Part shown: positions 45,855-52,102 of the stretch, piece after piece | Position numbering within the stretch: position 1 is the stretch's first letter | Layout of the letters: each line of letters starts with the position of its first letter | Source of the DNA: Terriglobus roseus | GTDB taxonomy: Bacteria > Acidobacteriota > Terriglobia > Terriglobales > Acidobacteriaceae | Assembly (NCBI RefSeq): GCF_900102185.1 | Contig: NZ_LT629690.1 | Coordinates: 2,046,001 to 2,110,000, forward strand | Reading direction: 5' to 3' | DNA: 64,000 nt | Position numbers and translations under genes: made by a program | The notes under the pieces: model-generated | What the model was told of the DNA's origin: nothing | Databases searched by the model: none | The model's input: only the letters and a program-made list of their open reading frames with translations

Positions 45855-46712
45855 CTACTCAATCCACTGCGATTCATCCCATACACGATGGGTTTTCCCG
45901 CTCCGCTCGAAAGCTCGCGCTCCAGGGAAGATTGAGCGAGGCATTGGTTTCCGTGAAGAGGCTTCCTCAATCGCTTGATTCGCAGCCTTAAAAGGATGTC
46001 TTTCAATGGGCTTCGAACGAGTCTCATCCGCTCTCTTTGTCGGTGTCTGTTTGGCAATACTCTCAGGGTTGAACGGTGCTACATCTAACTGCGCACTCCT
46101 TCCTTCTTTCCACCAGATGAAGAAGGCCGCTAAACGCTGTTTGAGTGCAGGAAGATTGACGATCAAATCGTCTCCGAACGGCCCCGCATAGAACCGCTTC
46201 CATTCATCCTTGATGTCGCGCCTCAAATAGATCACGCCAACGAGAAAGAGGAATGGAACAATGCTGGCCAAAAGCATCGGCTGAGCGATCACTTGCGAGA
46301 AGGTTCGTCCATCGTAGAAGTCTCGCTGAAAGAATGTTTCCAGTTCAGGTGAAGCCCATCTTTGAGCAGGCAACTTTACGAGTTGCGTCCAGCCATCCTG
46401 ACGGGCGGAAAAGGACAACTGAACGGGCGACAAACCAAACCCATTGAACGCCACATCCTCCGAGATTGCAGGAACGCTTTTCCGCCCGGAAGCGGCTTTG
46501 TAAAGCCACTGTATTTCGATCACGTTCCCGGCGCTAGAAGCCCCCTTAGAGGATTCCCAATACTCCATCAAGTAGTAGCCCTGAAGTGGTGGCAACTCCC
46601 ACCGAAACCACGCCACAAAGATCGCCAGAAGGAAGAACGGAACCGCACACACAAGAAGCGTTGTATTCCATGGAAAACCCCGTCGGAATCCAGCCCTTCG
46701 CATGGCGCACAT
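45855..46712 (-). CDS. Two-helix membrane protein of the mobilisation region, unknown
   Basis: 285 aa with two transmembrane helices at about 17-38 (LLVCAVPFFLLAIFVAW) and 142-162 (LLASIVPFLFLVGVIYL), a periplasmic loop of about 100 residues and a basic cytoplasmic tail. The layout recalls the membrane-anchoring N-terminus of coupling proteins (two helices, small loop), but no ATPase domain or Walker motif follows. It sits between the RHH relaxosome protein and the relaxase on one strand. A docking role for a helper coupling protein is only a guess. Confidence 0.6.
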   Translation of the reverse strand: MCAMRRAGFRRGFPWNTTLLVCAVPFFLLAIFVAWFRWELPPLQGYYLMEYWESSKGASSAGNVIEIQWLYKAASGRKSVPAISEDVAFNGFGLSPVQLSFSARQDGWTQLVKLPAQRWASPELETFFQRDFYDGRTFSQVIAQPMLLASIVPFLFLVGVIYLRRDIKDEWKRFYAGPFGDDLIVNLPALKQRLAAFFIWWKEGRSAQLDVAPFNPESIAKQTPTKRADETRSKPIERHPFKAANQAIEEASSRKPMPRSIFPGARAFERSGKTHRVWDESQWIE

Positions 46713-46717
46713 GCCCC

Positions 46718-47134
46718 CTATTTGCTGGTGCTCTTCAGCCGTCTTTGTGCAAGGTTTTCGATGGCCTTTTGATCCTTAATCGAGTCCGCATACAGCCGCA
46801 TCTTCTCGATGTCTTCTTTGGTCAAAGGCCCATTGGATGCTTGGGCGAACAGGTTGACCATGAGGTTACGTATCCCGATGATCTCGGCGAGAAGAACCAC
46901 GTCAGTCGGCATTTCTTCCGGAGTACGGACGGCGGAAAGAGCGGTATCCCGGAGCCATTCGGCCACCTTCTTTCCCGCTTGAAAAGCTGCCGCTTCAATC
47001 TCCGCAAGCTCTGCTTCCGTGAGCCTGGTCGCCACTGATTTGGTACGGGAAAGTTCACCTGCACTTGAGGACGGGGTTTCTGAGGCAGGAATTTGTTGCG
47101 GATTGCTGGCGTTAGGGGCCACGGGCAGGATCAC
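46718..47134 (-). CDS. Relaxosome accessory protein, ribbon-helix-helix (MobC/TrwA-like)
   Basis: 138 aa; GTG start. After a low-complexity Pro/Ser N-terminus, residues about 31-62 (TKSVATRLTEAELAEIEAAA, KKVAEWLRDTAL) match the ribbon-helix-helix DNA-binding fold of plasmid mobilisation proteins such as MobC and TrwA. A helical C-terminus follows. Such proteins bind near nic and help the relaxase open oriT. It is first in the minus-strand run with the membrane protein and the MobF relaxase. Confidence 0.82.
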   Translation of the reverse strand: MILPVAPNASNPQQIPASETPSSSAGELSRTKSVATRLTEAELAEIEAAAFQAGKKVAEWLRDTALSAVRTPEEMPTDVVLLAEIIGIRNLMVNLFAQASNGPLTKEDIEKMRLYADSIKDQKAIENLAQRRLKSTSK

Positions 47135-47186
47135 CTATCGAACATCGCTGGTGTCTGCTTCGATGCGAATTCGCACTATTCGGTTC

Positions 47187-47426
47187 TCAGTTGACACGAA
47201 CAATCCCCTCATATTTCGCGGAAGGGCGTTTGTTTACATCCGTGAACGCAGATTCACTAAGTGTTGAACATAAACGAGTTAACGAATTTCCATCCGGCAT
47301 TACTTCACAGTTCCCCTCTGGGGATGACGTGTCATCCTTATTCCGCTGCAAAGCAGCGTATTGCTCCCGGCTGACAAGGGCATCCTGATTCTGTAGGGCA
47401 CATTCAAGACGTTCACGGGTTGACAT
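47187..47426 (-). CDS. Small open frame divergent from the STAS gene (low confidence)
   Basis: A 79-residue frame from the ATG at 47426, MSTRERLECALQNQDALVSR onward, with normal-looking composition and no recognised domain. It would be divergently transcribed from the STAS-like gene with the palindrome between them. The ribosome site is weak. A longer version of the same frame reaching 47723 is only antisense to the STAS gene and is not supported. Confidence 0.3.
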   Translation of the reverse strand: MSTRERLECALQNQDALVSREQYAALQRNKDDTSSPEGNCEVMPDGNSLTRLCSTLSESAFTDVNKRPSAKYEGIVRVN

Positions 47427-47448
47427 GGCCAGCAGAACGTCGTAACGT
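47420..47448 (+). promoter_or_regulatory. Promoter of the STAS/GHKL operon
   Basis: TTGACA at 47420-47425, a 17-bp spacer, and TAACGT at 47443-47448. Transcription would start near 47455, giving a leader of about 20 nt that is entirely right-hand palindrome sequence and has no ribosome site. Confidence 0.5.
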
Positions 47449-47473
47449 AATTCACGTGAGCCACGTGAATTAC
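47447..47473. promoter_or_regulatory. Perfect 12-bp inverted repeat abutting the start codon, operator candidate
   Basis: GTAATTCACGTG (47447-47458), spacer AGC, and CACGTGAATTAC (47462-47473) form a perfect dyad. The ATG of the STAS-like protein follows at once at 47474, so the palindrome covers the promoter start site and the place a ribosome site should be. It can act as a repressor operator (the STAS protein has its own winged-helix domain) or, as RNA, as a stem that hides the start codon. Confidence 0.8.
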
Positions 47474-48049
47474 ATGAATAAGCATCTCCGCATTTCAGAT
47501 CTGTCGCCGGGAACCGTTCTTTCTGGAGCACTAAGGGGCCAAGAGTTGTTGGCAAAGCTTCTCCCTGAAGCCGCAGCCGAACCATCATCGCCGCAGCCGC
47601 TCTATCTCGACTTTTTCGGAATCGAAGCTGCAACAGCCAGCTTCTTGCGTGAGAGTGTCCTCGCGTTTCGTGACATCGTGCGGAGCAGACGCTCAACGGT
47701 TTACCCAGTCGTCGCAAATGCAAACGAACTCGTTCAGGAAGACTTGCGTGAGGTCATCCGTTCTCGGGGTGGTGTCCTTCTAACCTGCTCGCTCTCCATG
47801 GATGGCACGGTGTCAGCCGCAGGGATGATCGGCGAGTTGGACCCTAAGCAACAGTTGACGTTCAATCTCGTGTGCAAACGCGGACAAGCGGATGCGCAAG
47901 AACTCATGCGCGAGTATGGAGCTAATGAACCAATCGGCGTGACTGCTTGGAATAACCGGCTTTCTTCGCTAGTCGCATTAGGAGTTTTGATCGAAGACAT
48001 CAGTACTGGACGAACTAAACGCTACCGGCCATTACTGGCAGGAATATAG
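47474..48049 (+). CDS. STAS-like (DUF4325) protein with winged-helix C-terminus
   Basis: 191 aa from the ATG at 47474, placed directly after the palindrome; an upstream ATG 18 codons earlier lies inside the promoter. Residues about 40-105 match the STAS-like DUF4325 pattern (LYLDFFGIEAATASFLRE, then VYPVVANANELVQEDL). Residues about 118-185 look like a winged helix (FNLVCKRGQADAQELMREYG, LSSLVALGVLIEDIS). STAS proteins often form partner switches with GHKL ATPases, and one is encoded three genes downstream. It is probably both sensor partner and autorepressor of the operon, which is an inference. Confidence 0.75.
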   Translation: MNKHLRISDLSPGTVLSGALRGQELLAKLLPEAAAEPSSPQPLYLDFFGIEAATASFLRESVLAFRDIVRSRRSTVYPVVANANELVQEDLREVIRSRGGVLLTCSLSMDGTVSAAGMIGELDPKQQLTFNLVCKRGQADAQELMREYGANEPIGVTAWNNRLSSLVALGVLIEDISTGRTKRYRPLLAGI

Positions 48050-48058
48050 GAGACAGTT

Positions 48059-48406
48059 ATGGGAGCTGATTTCATAAAGCGCGCAGCAAAGACTTTTGTA
48101 AAGCGTTGGGATGAAGGACGAAGGATGCTCTCTACGGCTGACCTCTTTACACGGGAACCAGTATGCGGCGCTCACTCAACCGCATTCGATTTGGAACGGA
48201 ATGCGGACGTTTTTATAGGCGAAAGGCTGACTGTTGAAAAGGACGGTGAGACCTTAGTTGCGCGTCACGGCCTTTCCGAAATAGCCCGCGCCCTCCATCC
48301 ACCAGCGGATTTGCTAGAGGCGGTTGAGCGTTCCTGCGGCATCGCAATGGGAACCATTGAAACCATCCACGTTGCGGCCAATATCGCGGAGATTTCTCTA
48401 TGCTAA
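48059..48406 (+). CDS. Small operon protein of unknown function
   Basis: 115 aa with AGGAGA 6 nt before the ATG. The N-terminus is basic and amphipathic (GADFIKRAAKTFVKRWDEGR), followed by a compact domain (VFIGERLTVEKDGETLVARHG, IHVAANIAEISL). No known family. Second gene of the STAS/GHKL operon, its stop overlapping the next start (ATGCTAA). The basic first helix could bind nucleic acid or membrane. Confidence 0.65.
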   Translation: MGADFIKRAAKTFVKRWDEGRRMLSTADLFTREPVCGAHSTAFDLERNADVFIGERLTVEKDGETLVARHGLSEIARALHPPADLLEAVERSCGIAMGTIETIHVAANIAEISLC

Positions 48407-49542
48407 CGAGGATCGGCGAACACCAGCCCCAGAACAGTCATCGCAATCTACGCCGAGAAAAGCGGCTATGGCATGACGAGTCTACAGGTATCAGATCGCT
48501 GGGTTGCGGTCAGTGCCCAGATCGTACCTTGTGTGGCGGCTTGGAAGTGAAAGCGCCCCTTTTTGATTGCTTAGATTTCTGCTGCCACAATCCGAACAAA
48601 TGCGATACCGTATGTCGCAGGCAACCTGAATACGCGGGTCACGTACGTGAAATTGCTGGATTCGATCTGGCAAATGTGTCCCGCACAGAAGTCCTCTCGG
48701 CCCCGGCCCTGCCCCGTGTTATTCCGATGCTTTTCCATGGGAGCAGTCGCCAGAATCTTCTAAGTACCGACTTCGTAGCACTGCCTCTTTCTCGCATGTT
48801 TAATCGCCGTGATGGCTCCGCTAGGCATGATTCACGTGAAGCTCTGTGCGCTGCTTATGGGGTGTCTCCAGAGGCTTCCATTATCCTCACGGGAACAGAC
48901 ACAGATGCTCCCCTGGAGAGGTGGTGGGGCTTCGGTGAGGCTAAACGGCGTGAGCTCATTCGTATGTTGATTCGGCTTGGAGTACAGCTAACGACGAGTC
49001 CAAATTACAGCCTGTTTATAGATGTGCCTCGCTGGGACGACATGCATGCGATGAAACGTATTGCAATCGTTCATTCTGAATTTCAGTCAGAGGGCTTGCT
49101 CGCCGCACTGCATGTGAATGGTCGGACTGACTCCGACTTTAGACGCTGGGCTGAGTTTGTTGGAGCGCGTCCCGAGGTCACGCATCTGGCCTATGAGTTC
49201 ACAACGGGCACTGGCTGGGCAGAACGTCAAGAGCAACACGCAGATTGGTTATGCGGACTTGCGAGCACAGTAAAGCGACCGCTCAAGCTGGTTCTCAGGG
49301 GTGGTATGGATGTTGCGAACAAACTGGCAAGCGCATTCGATCAAGTGACAATTCTCGACACCACGAGTTTCTTCAAAACGATGATGCGGAAGCGTGCCTC
49401 GCTGAATGGCCGATTGGCATGGGTCGAGGCTCGCACTGCGGCGGGCAGTCCAGTGGATGCACTATTTGCTGAAAACATCAGGTCGGTTGGAAGCTGGATC
49501 GAAAAGTCGCTCAGTACACCGGGGGTGACAGAAACCCATTGA
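48400..49542 (+). CDS. Cys-rich protein with DUF4417-like region
   Basis: 380 aa. The N-terminal part has eight cysteines at 36, 39, 45, 57, 61, 62, 68 and 72 (CGQCPDRTLC, CLDFCCHNPNKCDTVC), enough for a metal or Fe-S site. The remainder has a region that resembles DUF4417 (TTSPNYSLFIDVPRWDDM, then LLAALHVNGRTDSDFRRW and LAYEFTTGTGW); this match is by eye. It overlaps both the preceding and following genes, so it is translationally coupled. It is the least explained component of the operon and the likely effector or sensor. Confidence 0.7.
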   Translation: MLTRIGEHQPQNSHRNLRREKRLWHDESTGIRSLGCGQCPDRTLCGGLEVKAPLFDCLDFCCHNPNKCDTVCRRQPEYAGHVREIAGFDLANVSRTEVLSAPALPRVIPMLFHGSSRQNLLSTDFVALPLSRMFNRRDGSARHDSREALCAAYGVSPEASIILTGTDTDAPLERWWGFGEAKRRELIRMLIRLGVQLTTSPNYSLFIDVPRWDDMHAMKRIAIVHSEFQSEGLLAALHVNGRTDSDFRRWAEFVGARPEVTHLAYEFTTGTGWAERQEQHADWLCGLASTVKRPLKLVLRGGMDVANKLASAFDQVTILDTTSFFKTMMRKRASLNGRLAWVEARTAAGSPVDALFAENIRSVGSWIEKSLSTPGVTETH

Positions 49543-50336
49543 GCGACACCCTTACGCCATTTACTTTTTCAGAACTCGACGGCGTGGCTTTCGCTGCCGA
49601 GCGGGGATTGCGCGGAACGGAGCCACCTATGGCCGCGTCCGAAATTGGCCCGATCTTCGAGTTAGGCCTTCTTTCAAAGGCGGGGCTCGTACCTTGGCCA
49701 GGTGATTCCGGCTGGTTGCATTTGAACGGCGTTGCCTCTTTGATGGCAGGACTCGCCAAGCGTAAGCACTTTTGGACTTGCCCAAGTACACGAGCAATGG
49801 GCCTCTATCGCACGTACGTGACACCACCTTCTGACGAATCTCTGTGGATAGAGTTTGGCGTAGCCGCACAATACTGCGCGACTCAGGCAGGATTTTCGAG
49901 GGATGAGAGTGCGCAACTCGTTGGTGCAATCGGCGAGATGCAAAGCAACATCTATGAGCATTCCAAGGCATCTTCAACTGGCATCGTCGCCTTCAAAGGT
50001 TCCCCAGGGACTTTCGAGTTTGTACTAGCTGATCGAGGTATCGGAGTGCTCGAAAGCCTTAGAGCCTGTTCTGAATACTCTCATCTGACAAGTCACGGAC
50101 AAGCACTCCAGATGACATTGACCGAAGGTGTATCACGACACGGATCGTCCAGCGGACGTGGACTTGGCTTCCGCCCTCTCTTTCGTGGCCTGTCAAATTT
50201 AAGCGGCTCGTTGCGATTTCGTTCAGGAGACTATGCTCTGACGATCGACGGAAAGAGTCCCGGCATCATTCCTGCGAAATTGTGGCAGAAGCCTTCACTG
50301 AAGGGATTCTTCGCTTCGATTGTTTGTAGGTGTTGA
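49539..50336 (+). CDS. GHKL-fold ATPase (histidine-kinase-like ATP-binding protein)
   Basis: 265 aa; TTG start overlapping the previous stop (TTGA). Residues about 100-230 carry the GHKL ATP-binding motifs: N-box EMQSNIYEH (E133, N137, H141), G1 box DRGIG at 165-169 and G2-like GRGLG at 206-210. There is no phosphoacceptor domain and no membrane helix, so it resembles RsbW-type or MutL/Hsp90-type ATPases instead of a true sensor kinase. With the STAS-like protein it could form a partner switch. It ends with a VCRC tail. Last gene of the operon. Confidence 0.8.
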   Translation: MSDTLTPFTFSELDGVAFAAERGLRGTEPPMAASEIGPIFELGLLSKAGLVPWPGDSGWLHLNGVASLMAGLAKRKHFWTCPSTRAMGLYRTYVTPPSDESLWIEFGVAAQYCATQAGFSRDESAQLVGAIGEMQSNIYEHSKASSTGIVAFKGSPGTFEFVLADRGIGVLESLRACSEYSHLTSHGQALQMTLTEGVSRHGSSSGRGLGFRPLFRGLSNLSGSLRFRSGDYALTIDGKSPGIIPAKLWQKPSLKGFFASIVCRC

Positions 50337-50390
50337 TACAGTTTTCCATGCGCTTGCCTGTACGCAAACACCAAGTTGCATCATGCAAAA

Positions 50391-50418
50391 GGGCTGCTGC
50401 CAGAATAGGCAGCAGCCC
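50391..50418 (-). terminator. Rho-independent terminator between convergent genes
   Basis: An 11-bp perfect stem, GGGCTGCTGCC (50391-50401) with GGCAGCAGCCC (50408-50418) and a 6-nt loop. On the minus strand it is followed by TTTT, so it ends the 50438-50656 transcript; on the plus strand it may also stop the GHKL operon. Confidence 0.85.
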
Positions 50419-50437
50419 CAGAATGTGCTCGCATCGC

Positions 50438-50656
50438 TTAGACCGCGCGCCAATGATCTGGGCGCTTCTTATCGTTCAAATGACGCACGCGCGCGACGTG
50501 AGGTGTATGGCCCTTGGCTTTCGCCCAATCAATCGCCGCCTTCTGAGTGGAAAACGTACCGAGTACAGTGTCACCGGCAGTTTCGACTACGTAGTCATCA
50601 ATACGGGTACCTTCTGGGCGTCCCTTGGGACGCGCTTCAACAAACACACTGGCCAT
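50438..50656 (-). CDS. Small conserved protein (DUF2188-like)
   Basis: 72 aa. The C-terminal half, TFSTQKAAIDWAKAKGHTPH and VRHLNDKKRPDHWRAV, resembles small DUF2188-type proteins that are widespread and unstudied. GAGAGGAAATAG lies just before the ATG at 50656. It is convergent with the GHKL gene and shares the terminator. Role in the element unknown. Confidence 0.6.
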   Translation of the reverse strand: MASVFVEARPKGRPEGTRIDDYVVETAGDTVLGTFSTQKAAIDWAKAKGHTPHVARVRHLNDKKRPDHWRAV

Positions 50657-50746
50657 AATCTATTTCCTCTCTATTTGACGACCTTGCCCAAACCCATTCC
50701 GTCATCTAAAGTATGACGAGAACGTATAGGGCTTGGCCCAAAATTT

Positions 50747-50774
50747 GACGGTCATGCCATGTGGCACATCCGTC
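50747..50774. promoter_or_regulatory. 28-bp near-perfect dyad, candidate XRE operator
   Basis: GACGG at 50747-50751 and CCGTC at 50770-50774 frame an inner GCCA-TG-TGGC; 10 of 13 bases per arm are complementary. It lies 44 bp before the XRE gene and 91 bp before the divergent small-protein gene, a fitting place for autorepression. An 8-bp palindrome CGAATTCG lies at 50788-50795. Confidence 0.5.
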
Positions 50775-50817
50775 ACTATTTACTATACGAATTCGTCTAT
50801 AGGTCGTCAAGTCTCAA

Positions 50818-51156
50818 ATGCCTGAAATTTTTGCCTCACGTCTTCAATCCGCTCGTCAACTGCGCGGCTTGAGCCAGTCGGAGTTGGCCTCCAAGTCCGG
50901 CTTGCAGCCATCGGCTGTCTCTCACTTCGAGAATGGTCGGCGATCACCGTCGTTCGACAACCTAAAGTCTCTATCGAATGCCCTAGATGTTACAACCGAC
51001 TATTTGTTAGGGCGCGTGGATTCTCCGACACTCACAGGCAATGTTCGCGACGAACTGTTTAGGCACGCTGAAAACATGTCTAAACATGATCTGGATACAT
51101 TAACCTCATTCGCAGAAATGTTGGCTAAGAAAGCTGAACAGAACAAAAAGGACTGA
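50818..51156 (+). CDS. XRE-family helix-turn-helix regulator
   Basis: 112 aa. Residues about 7-62 form a classic XRE domain (LQSARQLRGLSQSELASKSG, PSAVSHFENGRRSPSFDNL, LDVTTDYLLGR). The C-terminus is a short helical tail. No ribosome site is seen before the ATG. Its stop is 3 bp before the metallopeptidase gene, a standard pair in mobile elements in which the XRE repressor is cleaved by the ImmA-type protease. Confidence 0.9.
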   Translation: MPEIFASRLQSARQLRGLSQSELASKSGLQPSAVSHFENGRRSPSFDNLKSLSNALDVTTDYLLGRVDSPTLTGNVRDELFRHAENMSKHDLDTLTSFAEMLAKKAEQNKKD

Positions 51157-51159
51157 ACT

Positions 51160-52065
51160 GTGGAAGTTGATCCGTGGTGGAAAGCTGAGGCTTGCGCTAC
51201 AGAGGTTCTTGGGCAATTGAAGATCGCTTCCTTGCCGGTGGATCCTTTCAGGATCGCTGCCACAAAAGACATCCTTTGTGAGGAGAAAACCTCGCTAGAA
51301 GAAGGCATTTCCGGATGCCTGATGCGCGTGGGCGATGTCTTTGGAATCATCTACAGCGGCAGATTTCAGAGTCATGGTTATCGCAAATTCACCGTTGGAC
51401 ATGAGCTGGGGCACTACTTCTTAGAAGGGCACGTCGACCATCTTTTTAGAGACGGAAAGTCAGCTCATGTATCTGCAAGCGGCTTCGTTTCAGATGATCG
51501 CTACGAACGCGAGGCTGATGCATTCGCAGCAGCGTTACTAATGCCGAAGGAATTATTTAGCAAAGCATCCTCGCAATTTCGGATTGGTATGAACTCCGTT
51601 GTGGCCTTGGCCTCACTCTGCGAAATGTCCCTAACCTCGACGGCTATCCGCTATGCGCGTCTTTCGAGAGATCCAGTTGCAGTCGTATTGTCTGCGGAGC
51701 AAAGAGTCCTCTTCTCAGTGATGTCTCCAGTCTTCCGGGCTTATCGGGGCCTGACATGGTTGAAGAAAGGGATGGGTGTGCCACAGGGTACCCCCACGTT
51801 CAGTTTCGGTCTGGACGCAATGAACATTGCACAAGCCAGGTCTATAGATGGAGTGAGCAGTCTTGCGGATTGGTTCGACGGTCCCGATTGCGAACTCACA
51901 GAGGAAGTGATCGGCTTGGGCTCCTACGGTCGGGTGTTAACTGTACTTTCTACAGAGTCGCTGCCTGAGCCAGAAGAGAACGTCAGTCGCTCCGATGGCC
52001 GTACCGACGACGAAGCAGAATACCTATTGCCATCAGAGCGATTCTTCCGCAAGACTCGTCCTTGA
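51160..52065 (+). CDS. ImmA/IrrE-family metallopeptidase
   Basis: 301 aa, GTG start. The zinc site is HELGH at 81-85, with a downstream glutamate in YEREADAFAAALLMP (near 113-127). The C-terminal 170 residues are an added domain without a known match. Family members such as ImmA and IrrE cleave cognate XRE repressors to induce element excision or stress genes. It is co-transcribed with the XRE gene. Convergent with the helicase gene. Confidence 0.88.
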   Translation: MEVDPWWKAEACATEVLGQLKIASLPVDPFRIAATKDILCEEKTSLEEGISGCLMRVGDVFGIIYSGRFQSHGYRKFTVGHELGHYFLEGHVDHLFRDGKSAHVSASGFVSDDRYEREADAFAAALLMPKELFSKASSQFRIGMNSVVALASLCEMSLTSTAIRYARLSRDPVAVVLSAEQRVLFSVMSPVFRAYRGLTWLKKGMGVPQGTPTFSFGLDAMNIAQARSIDGVSSLADWFDGPDCELTEEVIGLGSYGRVLTVLSTESLPEPEENVSRSDGRTDDEAEYLLPSERFFRKTRP

Positions 52066-52102
52066 ATCTGTGCGGGTGTATCCAATGGCGTGAGACGCTG
52101 CT

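Noticed and set aside
45855-46712. Possible VirD4/TrwB coupling protein
   Set aside because: Two helices fit, but no Walker A or B motif or ATPase domain is present, so it was kept as an unknown membrane protein.
47187-47723. Long minus-strand frame across the STAS gene promoter
   Set aside because: Its N-terminal half is antisense to the STAS coding region; only the shorter 47187-47426 part has any plausibility.
48639-48840. Palindromes TCACGTACGTGA and TTCACGTGAA inside the Cys-rich gene
   Set aside because: They share CACGTG with the operon palindrome but are short and lie within coding sequence, where chance occurrence is likely.
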